In this document: positions 34,240 to 45,190 of the stretch, piece by piece
Layout: each line of letters begins with the position of its first letter
How positions within the stretch are numbered: the stretch's first letter is position 1
Assembly (NCBI GenBank): GCA_015501595.1
Contig: JADNRX010000096.1
Coordinates: 62,001-126,000, forward strand
Source: Hymenopellis radicata
Lineage: Eukaryota > Basidiomycota > Agaricomycetes > Agaricales > Physalacriaceae
Length of the DNA: 64,000 nucleotides
Reading direction: 5' to 3'
Made by a program: the position numbers and the translations under genes
The notes under the pieces: model-generated
Told to the model about the DNA's origin: nothing
What the model saw: only the letters and a program-made list of their open reading frames with translations
Databases searched by the model: none

Positions 34240-34480
34240 CTTAAAAAACATTCAGTATCCAAACGACAACACTCGGCACCACGGAGAATGCACAGATGAC
34301 AACGGGAGTGGCCAAAATGAACGCGACATAATAGCGGGACTCGGATTAGCGGCGAGACTGGGGGAAGGATTGAATCCACAAGCTGTAAAAGCGGGTACAT
34401 ACTCGTGCTGTGGGCAAATAGCGATAGCGAATAGCGCACCTTCCTAATTGGGATGATCGCTGGTTCAATCCACGACCGAC
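34240..34480. repeat. diverged SINE-like or LINE 5' repeat, copy 1
   Basis: A segment with GAGAATGCACAGATGACAAC then GGGAG (34285-34312) matches copy 2 at 35240-35320 at about three quarters identity. A B-box-like GGTTCAATCC lies at 34462-34471. It may belong to the LINE 5' UTR or to an independent SINE family. Confidence 0.35.
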
Positions 34481-35190
34481 GTTCCACTTGAATCAGATTT
34501 TCAGACGGCCAGCGGCGCCGTGTCGGTGTCGATGTACAACGGTAAAGTGATTCCTCAGCGACAAAATAGGTATAAGAATGTGCTTTTATACCTTAAACCT
34601 TGGGTATCAGCCTCTGAGTCTCTGAATTTGAGGTTTTAGAGCTCATCAGACCGGTTGAAAGGGATCTTGAGGTAGAACTTCAACATTAAGGCGAAGACTA
34701 GCCCAGAAAACAAGTTTGAAGTATTTAGAGGTGTCCAAGCAGCGTCGCTCACGTCGCTCACCCGGCAGACTCATATGTACATCATGCTACAGTGCATCTG
34801 ATGCCTCACGGATACTCCAGACAGGACCATAGCATGAGCTATAAGTGGCTGAATGCTAATTTTATCGAAGGAGGCAGCAGAACGCGCCCAGAAGACAAGA
34901 GCGATTACCACCCGCCAACGAAATAATTCCTTTTCGAGCGCGCTATTTGGTCGGCATCTCGGCATTGCGGGCATTCCCGCTGGATAGCGACCTAAAAGGG
35001 AAACTCCCACGATTTTCCAGCACCAGTATCTGAATGTCAATTTCGTGGATACCGGGCGTGACTTCAAGGTTCTGATGGTTCTCAGATGATAGATCTGGTC
35101 CATTGAACACGGGTAGGTACCAACAAGCCAGCTGAAATAGTCACCTTCCTCTTCTTTTCCCTTCCTTTCCTCCTCCCTCTTTCCTTTTTT
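34481..35190. other. repeat debris; no gene recognised
   Basis: Between the LINE 5' side and the SINE-like element. A 110-codon minus frame (34771-35103) resembles nothing known. A pyrimidine-rich tract (CTTCC/TTTCC) occupies 35145-35190. Confidence 0.35.
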
Positions 35191-35194
35191 GGAT

Positions 35195-35440
35195 TTCTTT
35201 TAATTTTTTTTTATTCAGCCCACAACACCAGTATCTGGCCGTAAAAGCAGCCATTCAGTACTCAAAGGACGACACATGATGGCATAGAGAACGCACAGAT
35301 GACAACGGGAGCACCTCCAAAAAGCGAAAAAAGGCGAGACGCGTGCATTAGGCTGGGGTAGGATCCGAACCGCGGCCAACGAAACGAACAACCCGCCACT
35401 CTGGGGCGACTCCAATCGTGTCAGACGACGACAGTCTGAA
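35195..35440 (-). mobile_element. possible tRNA-derived SINE
   Basis: On the minus strand: a tRNA-like head with a B-box-like GGTTCGGATCC (reverse complement of 35360-35370), a body shared with 34240-34330, and an A/T-rich tail (T9 run with nearby T's at 35195-35215 on plus). No clear A box or target duplication was found, so the call is tentative. Confidence 0.35.
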
Positions 35441-35518
35441 TGCCGATGAAAAGGAGGCCGTGCAATAAAGCCATAGCCAAACAGAACCCTCAATCAAGGC
35501 TTCAAACTTGACATCCTC

Positions 35519-36141
35519 GTGACCACTGTCAAATTTGAAGCCAGGAGAACCCTAACCTTAATGAGAACCGTGCAGCCAGTGGCTCGGTCGCCTTCCACGA
35601 CGCTGACAAGCAGCCAATGCGAGAAACCGCATCAGGATCACCAGCAAGTGACACAGCAAGACGACGGCGACAGCGCGGAGACCACAACGCCAGCGGAAGG
35701 GACGGGTGAACGAGCCCGCGCCCCAGCCCGCCTCAGCACGACAGCCATGAAGCAACGGAAGGCGGCAGGTAACCTGTGGCGACGTACGAGGCGCCATTTA
35801 TACATATGGAGCCCCGCACGTCTTGGAACCACACCCCGCCCACGCAAATTTACGTGGGAAAATCCGGCCATGGTGGTGGTCACGGATCAAGGAGCCTTCC
35901 CCTCGAGGCCTTTCTACTTCAAAGCCTGGACATTCCTCCCTTGGACCTCAAAGCCGCGTCAGCCGCCTTTTCCAGTTTATCGAGCCAAGCTGTGCTGGAA
36001 ATCAAAGCGACCGAGCTTCGTGCGGCCACGGTCACTGCGACAAGGCAACCAGAAACGGGTTTCGGACGGGCGAGGTGATGTCCTCAGGTGTTTCAAGGAA
36101 ATTTACGGTAGCTTCGGCAGCTGCGTGCACTGGAAGCCATG
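35519..36141 (+). other. coding-like region, unassigned
   Basis: A 207-codon frame starts at 35519, and a second frame (35776-36078) looks more protein-like (LPLEAFLLQSLDIPPLDLKA, then SLSSQAVLEIKATELRAATV). Neither resembles a family I know. It may be further gene debris upstream of the aldo/keto reductase remnant. Confidence 0.3.
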
Positions 36142-36199
36142 ACACCGCCTAGGACCTCATGTTCAACACTCGTACAGACGAAATACAGTACCCTGTCAT

Positions 36200-36935
36200 C
36201 ACATGGAAATGCGCCGAGCTTGAGCGCACTTTGTACCATCGACGAGAGCACATCGACCTTTACTACCAGCATCTTGTGGACGCCACTGTTCCCATCGAGC
36301 TCACAGGCGGGGCGATGGCCGAGGTAGGTAGGTAGGTAGGTAGGTAGGTAGAAAACCGTCATGGGTCCCATTGAGGAACGACGGGTGCAGGCAATGTTAT
36401 CGGGTGAGAGCTACCACCCCACTCCCTGCCTCCCCGGAAGTGTGCCAAATGAGCTCACCGTTTTTCAGGCCGTAGATCTGGCACTTGATTATGTGAGTTT
36501 CATTGCTCAATCGCAGTCTTCGCCTGACGATTAGCCAGGGAAGGAAAAGTTCGATACCTCGAACTATCGCAATGCACGTCTGCTGGGCTCCGTCGCGCGC
36601 ACGCTGTGCATGCTATCGCTGCTGTTCAACTCGAGTATTCTCCCTTTTCATTGGACATCGAACGTGCGCCTCTTAACCTCCTGCCCACCGCACGGGAGCT
36701 CGGGGTTGCCGTTATCGCATACGCACCGCTTAGTCGTGGGCTTCTCGCCGGTCACATCAAGTCTCTGGACGATTTGGCGCCCGACGATTCTCGCAGACAG
36801 TTCCCTAAATATTAGCGCGGAGAATTTTCCGCAGATCCTCAGGCTGGTAGACAAGATTGGCGACATTGGGAAGAATCGCGGGGCTACACCAGGACACACT
36901 GCGCTGGCGTGGATATTGGCGCAGGGGAGAGAATG
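36200..36935 (+). pseudogene. aldo/keto reductase remnant
   Basis: Three blocks of one protein are visible. 36245-36322 gives EHIDLYYQHLVDATVPIELT and GGAMAE, including the catalytic His. 36540-36815 gives GKVRYLELSQCTSAGLRRAH, AVHAIAAVQLEYSPFSLDIE and ELGVAVIAYAPLSRGLLAGH. 36815-36930, one frame over, gives AENFPQILRLVDKIGDIGKN and TPGHTALAWILAQG. The N-terminal barrel half with the Tyr and Lys of the catalytic set is missing, as is the C-terminal NADPH-binding end. A frame change near 36812 and a GGTA microsatellite at the first exon end confirm decay. In life such enzymes reduce aldehydes or ketones with NADPH. Confidence 0.75.
36323..36350. repeat. (GGTA)7 microsatellite
   Basis: Seven GGTA units begin exactly at the exon end GCCGAG of the aldo/keto reductase remnant, so the expansion sits on a likely splice donor (GAG|GTAGGT). 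Confidence 0.8.
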
Positions 36936-36970
36936 TCTTTCTTATTATGATAGGGACCTGGTGCCGGTTT

Positions 36971-36991
36971 CTACCTACCTACCTACCTACC
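36971..36991. repeat. (CTAC)5 microsatellite
   Basis: Five CTAC units; reverse-complementary to the GGTA array 620 bp upstream, so the two could pair as an inverted repeat around the reductase remnant. Confidence 0.8.
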
Positions 36992-37357
36992 TGTGAGTTT
37001 TCACCATTGACAGTTATTGTATACTTGCTTGAACCTGCGACGGCGCCGGGGTGAAACTGGAAGACTCTGCACCTCGTACACCACTGTATGACTAGAGACG
37101 AGCAGCAAAGGCGTTGCCGATGTATGTTTGTATCCGGTATGCCGAACTACGTAGCCCGCCCAAATCGCGGTCAGAAGCATGGAACCCTGGATTGTAAAAA
37201 TTACATCACGGTGCAATCACGGTGCGTTCCCGTCTGTTGCCTTTATCCCATAATAACTTCAATTTAATAAGTATTTCATAGTTGAATGCATGGATACCAG
37301 ACGCATTTTCACTGCGATCCAGATTTCCTTGCGTCCTGCCTTTACCTCGAACAAGGA
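36992..37357. other. intergenic, upstream of the efflux carrier gene
   Basis: No coding sequence recognised; should hold the promoter of the next gene. No clear TATA box. Confidence 0.4.
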
Positions 37358-39214
37358 ATGCTTTCTGTCGGCACGCTCATTTTCGTCTCTCTGAGACCGC
37401 TAATCAAACTGTACTTACCTTGCTTGCTTTATAATGGTACTTTCTGACCAGAGATCTAGGCTACTGTGTGTGGGCAGCGGGTTCATCGTCACCAAGGCAG
37501 ATCTTTTTCCAATGGTTGCCGCTAGAGGTGCGGGACAGATCGCTCTGGTATGTACTACAATACGCCTTGGAAGTCTGATCTTACACCCACTAGAATATCA
37601 CAACGCCATGCCTCATGTTCTCGAAGATTGTCCCCGCATTTGACTCCTCCAACATCGGTGTACTAGGTATGTCTCAAGTCTCTCAATAACGCTTGTCCTT
37701 CAATTTCAGATTACTAGGACCATTGGTCGTTATCGGCGCCATATACCAGGCTTTGGGTATTGTTATTTCCTGGGGCGTTAAACAGCTCTTCTGGGTTCCC
37801 CATCGTTTTAGATATGGTATTCTCGTTGCAGGTGGCTGGGGTAACTTTGGTGACTTGCGTGAGCTTCCTCGCACTCATACACGCGCTGGTCTCAACATTA
37901 ACACTAGCAACGGCTGTCATTATGAGCATCACGGGCCCATCTCCCTTCCGGGGCAAATCAGACCAGGATCTAGCTGTCGCGTACATTTCTGCATTGGTGT
38001 TGTACTATATGGTGTGTATCTAATCACTCTAGTTCTTCAACCCAAGCTAATGGCAATCCAGCTGACGTTCTTTCCTCTAGGCGGTAACCGTTTGATCGCT
38101 CTGGATTTCAAGGGCGCCGATGTCGAGCCCGAAGAAATTCGAGCGGCGATGAAGCGGAGACATCAACATATCATTCGAGGAATTAGTCGTCTTATTCGAC
38201 GGAATACCCACAGGAAATCCGACGGCGTGGAACTGAGCGATCTTGAGGATAGAACAAATGAGAAGGCTTCAACTCTCCAAGCCAGCAGAGTCATCGAGCA
38301 AGAACTTAAAATAGAGCCCGAAACCACCAGTGCGCGCCCTACTATGCCGCTGCGCAGACATGTCTCCCTTTATGATGAAGTCACGGTCGTCGAATCGGCC
38401 TACGTGCTTACAAGACCGCCTTCGTCGACGGGGTTCATCGCAGAGGAAAAGATAGAGTCCCCACCACCACCAGCACTGGCCGTCCCCGAACTCGGCCGCG
38501 ACAGTTCACAACCTCCCACGTCTATTCACGGAATCGAACATGACCGCGTGGAAGAATCACCGCCCGATGTGACTCGCGCTCGTCGCACCCTGCTGATCCT
38601 CAAGGGCATTCTGCAATCGCTTTGTATGTCTGCCTCGCTCTCCATCCTCATCTCGTTCCTGATCGCCCTCATTGAACCTCTCAAAGCGTTGTTTGTTGCA
38701 GTCGACGGGTATTCTATGCCCTCTGCACCAGACGGTGAACCTCCATTGGCGGTGCTATACGATTTCGCGGACTTCATGGGTGCTGCCAGTGTTCCTCTGA
38801 ACCTGGTCTGTTTGGGATCGGCATTGGCGAGGCTAAATGTTCCGCGAAGCCAGTGGCCGAGTCTCCCGCTAGGCGCCATCTTTTCGTTAGCGGTGGGAAG
38901 GATGATCCTGATGCCAGTTCTTGGGGTGTTGATTTGTGTGGGATTGATTCATGTGAATTTTATTTCGCAAGACGACAAGGTGCTACAATTCATTTGCATG
39001 TAAGTCGTCATCTTGCCTTTGACCCGCCTTGGCTGAATGAATGAATAGATTCTTCTCTTGTCTGCCGACGGGAACAACCCAGGTCTTTGTCACGCAGGTA
39101 TATAGCGGCACCGGCGATGCTGAGCATCTTTCAGCTTTCCTCATTCCGCAGTATATCTTGATGTTCTTGTCCATGACAGTCCTTTCTGCGTATACCCTTC
39201 AACTCATCTTCTAA
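37358..39214 (+). CDS. auxin efflux carrier (PIN-like) family membrane transporter
   Basis: Seven exons (37358-37410, 37460-37547, 37594-37666, 37718-37858, 37908-38011, 38062-38999, 39049-39214) add up to 520 aa in one unbroken frame. The N-terminal half has membrane segments with family landmarks: GSGFIVTKADLFPMVAARGA, ITTPCLMFSKIVPAF, GPLVVIGAIYQALGIVISWG, VAGGWGNFGDLPTAVIMSIT and GKSDQDLAVAYISALVLYYM. A polar loop of about 250 residues, rich in Pro and charged residues, follows. The C-terminal bundle (LKALFVAVDGYSMPSAPDGE, LVCLGSALARLN, LGAIFSLAVGRMILMPVLGV, QVFVTQVYSGTGDAEHLSAF) completes a ten-helix membrane transport protein. Fungal members sit in the ER or plasma membrane; the substrate is not known. 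It appears intact. Confidence 0.92.
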
Positions 39215-40987
39215 AGGTCTTGACATTATAAAACATTTGGCTCTGGGACCGTGGATCGATCGCTCGAAAGGCTCGACCATGGTGATACCAATATTTTACA
39301 AAATACAATACACTACACCACTGCTAAAAAAAACAATGTTACTTAATCGGTGATACAGCTGGAGGAAATAACCTGTAGCTAGCGGTCGCTGTCAAAGAAA
39401 GAGATACCCAAGGCTGAACATCATCGTCGTGCTAGGCTTGGCTGTCGTCGGCAACGCTGGCATTTTACGAGTCTTGTCCGGATGGGCGAGACGAGCGAGT
39501 GGTCGGCGTGGCGGGGCTGGGACGAAGCTGGGTATGTCGCCTCGCGGCCCGTTCTGAAAACATGAAGAGCGATCAGGGTTAGGGTTATGTCTGATCGCCC
39601 AAACGTGATCAGGATTTTCTTCGCTTAACTTTACCCAGACGTCTTTACCACGACGACCCAAGACTCCTTGCAACAGGAGACGGCGAAACTATGTTAGTCG
39701 CGATAGGACCATTTTTATTCCTTGTGTATCGAACTCACTGTTTATAGGATACTTCGTTTGTAAATTGACCACATTGGCACCTCCCCTCGCATAACACATA
39801 TTCCCTTGGTCCTTCCTGCGAAGACACGCGAAAACACGAGGATCATGCTGTTTAAATTGTCACTGCCCGACGTCATCCCACCCTTAATGACTCCGGGCAC
39901 TAGCGCCTCGCAAGGACATCTATTTCCCGGCCCTTGGAGGATTTTCCCTCTTACAGGCTCTGTCGGTAAGTGCAAACAAGACGCGACCATTGCTTTTACT
40001 CACGTGAGAGCTGAACAAGGTTCCCGAAACATTGAGATACTAACTGATAAATATGTTTGCTATTTTTGTTCTTGTATAATGGATGGACGACTTTCTATCT
40101 TTCCAATGCGATTCTGGGTGTTCTGAAGATTCGTTCTGAACATGTAAGCGATTTTGATGTCCCACTGAGTGCGAACGTTGAAGAGAATTGGCGGATCGAA
40201 AATAGGCACCCCTGAAATCACGGCTTGCTTCCTACCATGATGACGAGGGCTCAAAGTCCTCAGTCACTCTCATTGCGGATGGTGGTGTAACAGACTTGAA
40301 ACGCCCTTCCCATGTCCCCTCGTCCGCCGTGGAGACTCCCATCACCACCCGAATAGAGTCTCGGGAAAGGACGTCGTAAAATCTGATGGTTTTTCTGATT
40401 AGCATTCAGACGACCAGCTCTCATGCAACATTCAGGAGGGGGCTCTAGTACAGCAAGTACTAATGGGCAACCGCGCGGCGGTCGAGATCGTCTATCTGAT
40501 GCCTGAGTCTATTAACCTGTACGTGCTGCGATGTTAACTATACAGTCTGGTGCCCAGTTGACTGATGAATCATGATTCTCCATCTGTCTACCATTTGAAT
40601 GGGCCTTGGCTATTCTTACCGTTCGCACTTGCCAATCAAACGTCTCTCGCTGTGCTAGAATCTACTCGACGCCACCGCTGGAGTTCGTTCGTCAAGTCAA
40701 CGGTGAAGTTGAGTACTACTTCTGGCGTCTACTAGTACTGTGCCTCTATTATTCTTCAGTATCGGTGTCCCTGTGCGTCGTTCGGGTTCCAGTGCGCTCT
40801 ACATCGGCTCTACTCATGTTGTAGCTCTGCTTCCAATGTTCATCTGTCAGTGGACTTCAAGAGTCAAAGTCCTGGTTCCTTGCAACATTAAGCTACGGCA
40901 TTACGCGTATTCAGGTACTAGCTTCTCGCATTATCCTATTAAAGGTCGACTCAACTTTCCAGACTGGTACATACCAACCTACCTACT
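39215..40987. other. intergenic; possible small minus-strand gene
   Basis: A minus-strand frame at 39670-39392 (GVLGRRGKDVWVKLSEENPD then HVWAIRHNPNPD) looks protein-like, and an upstream frame (39990-39742) might supply exons, but the joints contain stops and no family is recognised. The rest (40.1-40.98 kb) shows nothing. Confidence 0.3.
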
Positions 40988-42291
40988 ATGTCCTCCGTCG
41001 CGCAAGAACTTGGATTGTCAGAACACGAAGCACGCCGTCTCATCGGCAACAATCTCAACGGTCACATTATCTCTATCCTCTGCTACGGCCTCTACGTTAT
41101 GATCTTTGGTGCTACCATGCATCAGATAGGTATGTATGCTACATCTTTCCCTTGGTTCTTTTACGACGACGGCTCACGCTGATGATGCTACCAGTGGCGC
41201 GCCACGAATGGCCCCGTCAACGTGTCGGTTTGACGATTGTCCTCTGCCTAATATGGGCCGTGGCGACGATGAGCTTTGGGCTTTCGTGGAATGGGATATA
41301 TACCACCTACGTTACCCATGGTCAATCCGAGAATTCCGTCCTCGGATTTATATCAGGCATAGGTAGCGGGAACTTCACACCTCAAAGACGCGCCCTCAAT
41401 ATCCTGGGCATGACGGCAACTCCCTTCAATGTCGTGCTCGCTGAACTCACGAATGTGAGTAATGGCATCCTGATACGTTCAAAGCTCACACTGTCAAAGG
41501 TTTGGCGATGCGGAGTGATATATAAGCACAATTGGTTTGTCGTTTCCCTTCCAGTGCTCGGTATTCTCGGCGGCCTGAGTATGTGCTCAGCTTCCTCCGA
41601 AACTGCCTACTGACGCCAGTGCCACAGTTAGCCACGTCTTCTACATGCTGGTACTGTTCCCGCCTACGACCACATTTGCCGGCACCCTGACACAAATCAA
41701 TTGGATCATCGTATACTACTCCATCACAGCATCCATCAATATCCTTACGACCTCTCTCATCATCGTGCGTATTATTCGGGTTGTCGGACTAAAACGCACA
41801 CGCACCTACCGTGGGCTCATCGAGATAATGGTGGAATCCGCTTTCCTCTTCTCCGCCACATATCTGGTGTATCTTTCCCTGTATCTCAGGGACTTTTACC
41901 TCCCGTACTTCAGTTCCGCGAGCTTGTACGCGCAAGGCATGTTGAACGCCGTGGCGGTAAGACTTCCCTAATCATGTCTCATTGACTTGTAGACTGATGT
42001 ACGCACTAGGCAGCCGCACCCACCATGATCATTGGACGCATCATGACTGGAGAGGCGAGTCCGAATGACTCGTGGACGCGAACCTCACTCCCACGTAGTA
42101 TGCGTCCCAACATGAGTATCGTCGAGAACATTCGTTTCGCCAGCGTTCATCCTACTAGGACGGAGAACTCTGTACTGGACACTGATGTTGCCATCCATCA
42201 TGACGGCTCGCATCCGTCGACATCGCGAATGGACGAAGAGTTCGTAAGCGAGATGAACGCAGAGAACCTCAAAGGGAAGGCCGCGCACTAA
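40988..42291 (+). CDS. seven-helix membrane protein, basidiomycete family of unknown function
   Basis: Five exons (40988-41129, 41195-41454, 41500-41578, 41628-41956, 42010-42291) give 363 aa with every junction in frame. It starts MSSVAQELGLSEHEARRLIG, a form common to a large agaricomycete family. Hydrophobic helices follow: HIISILCYGLYVMIFGATMH, VGLTIVLCLIWAVATMSFGL, a family-typical short WRC...Y-x-HNWFVVSLPVLGILGG block, INWIIVYYSITASINILTTS, MVESAFLFSATYLVYLSLYL and MLNAVAAAPTMIIGRIMTG. A polar tail of about 80 residues carries the C-terminus. It resembles receptor-like proteins in layout but no ligand or signalling motif can be named. All splice sites are GT...AG with 45-65-bp introns. 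It appears intact. Confidence 0.85.
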
Positions 42292-45190
42292 TTTCGCAGA
42301 AACACTGGCAGTGGTGGTCGCTTCATCTTCAGAGGACCTGTGGAATGAAAGAGAAATTGCAGTGATATAATAGTGGTATTACATCGATTGGAATAGAGAG
42401 ACACACGTAACTATTCGCAGACTAACTTACTAGACTGAACAACCTGCAATCGGGGGGGAGTCGTCGCAGCTCGCTGGACTGCACTACCATCCAGTTCTTA
42501 AGCAGACAGAAGAACAAAGTCTTGACAATTTTCGAGGAGTTAGCGCGCCGTAGCCCGGCCGTCTCGCTTGTGCTAGAAAAAGAAAGACATATGTGACATG
42601 TCAGTTACGAGCACGACAAGGATTTTAGGCATACAGACTAGCGCAATTACGAAGACCGGCGTCTAGTGTATGAGATCCGCCTTGAGAAGGCCTCGACAGT
42701 GTTTTTGGCGGTTCGGCCCTGTCAACGAGCACGACGAAGTTCGGAGAGATGGTGGCGGTTAATGATCAAGTCTGTTTGGCGATGTATTGGTGCCGATCAT
42801 TTCTCTTCACATCTTAAGTAGCGGTTTTATTGTCAACAGAACTCTAAGTCCTGCGTTCGACGTAGCATATGAGTACGCCATGTGCACACACAACCGAAAA
42901 TGCGTACATCCCCGACTCGATAAACCTTCCTTGTTGTGAATTTGAACAGAACAGCGAGACGAGCCGATTTTCTAAAAGCAAACTACTTGTTCGATTCACA
43001 ATAAGAAGGACCTAGCAACTAACCCTACCATCCTGGGCCGATTAGGGTTATATCGGACTCCGCTGTCCTCGTTCGAGCCGGGCACGGGAATGTAGGCGCC
43101 TCAACTCTCAGATCCGGCTGCCAAGATACGCGCTGCTGCCCACTCGATCTCGGAGAGTTGTAATTGGGAAGTGGCGTAAGGCCGTGTGCCTCATAGCCAT
43201 TTCGCGCTACTCTAGGTCTGTTACGAAGGTGACAGAGTGTGCAGCAAAAAATGAGGCTGACTAGGTAAGAAGCAACGAGCCTTGAGCACCTCGGAATACT
43301 GGGAGAAATACACTCACTGGTGGCGCAGAGAATGACCCATAGCGGCAGCAGTTTATTGCTGCTACTGGATACTCTATCAGAATCCCAGACTCGAACGATG
43401 ATCGATGGTTTAATCTTACCTGGTGGACCTCTCGCGGATGTAGAGGTAAATGTTGGAATATATTGAAGTGCTCGCGTGCTCCAGCATGTTCACACGTCCA
43501 TATGGTCCCGACGTGTCTTCTCTTTGTGATCTGTGCGCCACCTCTTAGCTTACTCATCCTATGTGCTATTCTTAGGTATATGTTCTAGTATTTAAGTAGG
43601 TACTCGGGGATGTATTCTTCACTCGTTTGCTTTAGAGCCAATGCTACCTGTGCTCAGCAAGCGTGCCCGTTCCGCTGACTAGCGCGCGTATCGACACCCG
43701 CGTCGCGTGTTTTCCAACAGTAAAGAGTTGATTCGGAGTCTGCGGGCATCGTCTTTCGTTGTAGTGGCTGAATTATTAGGAGTGTGTTGAGGGCGGAAGA
43801 AGCTGAGGTGAGAAGAACTAGTGTGATGGGGGTAGGTGCCTCTAGATTTGTATCTTATATAGACAAAGGAGAGACAAGGTCCGTGATGGCAACAATCCGC
43901 GCAGCGTGTAAGTACGGTCGATATGGAACAATAGCAAGAACAAGGACTGCCGCATCTTCGACGATACTCGGGCATGAGAGCAAATTTTATACTCTAGGAA
44001 AGACCGCCTGAGGCTTCCATAGGTAAGGCGGTTCAGGAGGCATGATCCCGAGCCCAAGTCCTAACGACGACGTGAAAGTTCGAAAAAACAAGGCTAATAA
44101 GTTGTAGCAGTTCGAAAATTGCGTCCCGTTCAAGTTACCACGAGATGAAGAGATGTTTCAAGTACAATTGATAAGAAGCAGCAAGGGCTCTGAGGGAGTT
44201 ACGCTGAAGTGGCACCAGGTGAGGTGAGTGTAAGAAGGGAAGAAGATGAGAGCGGGAATTGCCGAGGCCCCTCTCTGATCAGGCCTCCCACAAATATCAA
44301 GGCGAATCTTATACACCACCGCGGTTCAGTTATTGCCAAGTGCTTTTTGCTTCGGATGCATGCCAGTGTCCGCCGTCGACCTCCTTAAGAACCGCAGACC
44401 AGCAGTCGAATCTTCCGTGTCTGGCATTTCGCGGTAAGCTACGCTGACCGTGGAAGCAAGTCAAAGTTGTCACAGTATATATATCGCTCGCTCTGTCTCG
44501 CCTCAATGTGCTTCCAGTCAAGAGCAGTCTCACCAAGGGACTTCCAGGAGACCGCCATTGCCAAGACTGAGCCCTTGCCGATCCCCCGCTTCACTAAAAT
44601 GTGGGCGACATTCTTAGCCTCTCCTCCTCCTCAGAATGTTCACGTCGCGACCTTCGTCTCTCCTACCTCACTTACTCTCTTTCACAACACTCATCCCCTC
44701 GCTCGCCGCCGCACATTCATGACAATCCCTTCTCAGGTTTTCATCACAGGTCAAGGATGTGTGTGTCTACCTGTCTGCGCGAACAATATAAATATGGTGC
44801 GCACCCTCTCGTCCGTCTACTCTTCCTTCCTCTCATCTCATACCGTATTCTACTCAGTCATATTTATCTTTTGTAAATTGAAGTACCTGTCGCAGTGAAT
44901 GCATGTTTGTCTATTCATTGTTCAAAGTACTGTGTCCCGAAATCAGTGCAATTGGTGGGCCAATTAGAGGCAACATGAAGCCGTAAGGACAACATATATC
45001 TAAGCCACCTCTTTGGCACTTTCTCACTAGTAGAAAAGATGTTGTTGGCGCATAGCTTTCAGAAGTCATAGATTCACACCCCAACTCTCTACTAATCATT
45101 ATATTCCAAACACTAGCATCCAAATCTAATAGTACAACGCATAGCTAAACTGTAGGTAGATAGCATCTAAAATGATCATGATTAGGTCAA
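42292..45190. other. long intergenic stretch; no gene recognised
   Basis: About 2.9 kb with only short frames. A plus frame at 44467-44898 is rich in Ser/Thr and resembles nothing known. No repeats or RNA genes were recognised. Single TTAGGGTTA motifs occur but no array. Confidence 0.45.

Larger units (their letters stand above)
14641..34260 (-). mobile_element. decayed LINE (non-LTR) retrotransposon, Tad-like layout, split by four nested insertions
   Basis: Read on the minus strand, the order is gag-like ORF1 with zinc knuckle (34131-31674), an APE-type endonuclease (31076-29647), reverse transcriptase (22690-21077 and 17087 onward), RNase H, a zf-RVT zinc-binding tail (to 15041), a UTR of about 380 bp and a poly-A tail (T23 at 14641-14663). 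ORF1 plus an EN-RT-RNase H ORF2 is the layout of Tad1-type fungal LINEs. Removing the four insertions (17088-21076, 22691-29646, 31244-31497, 32699-33772) leaves about 7.3 kb. The exact 5' end is not determined; 34260 is an approximate limit. Frameshifts and stops show it is inactive. Confidence 0.85.

Noticed and set aside
39570..39595. TTAGGGTTA-like motifs (also near 43040)
   Set aside because: Only one or two units each; not a telomere or interstitial telomeric array.
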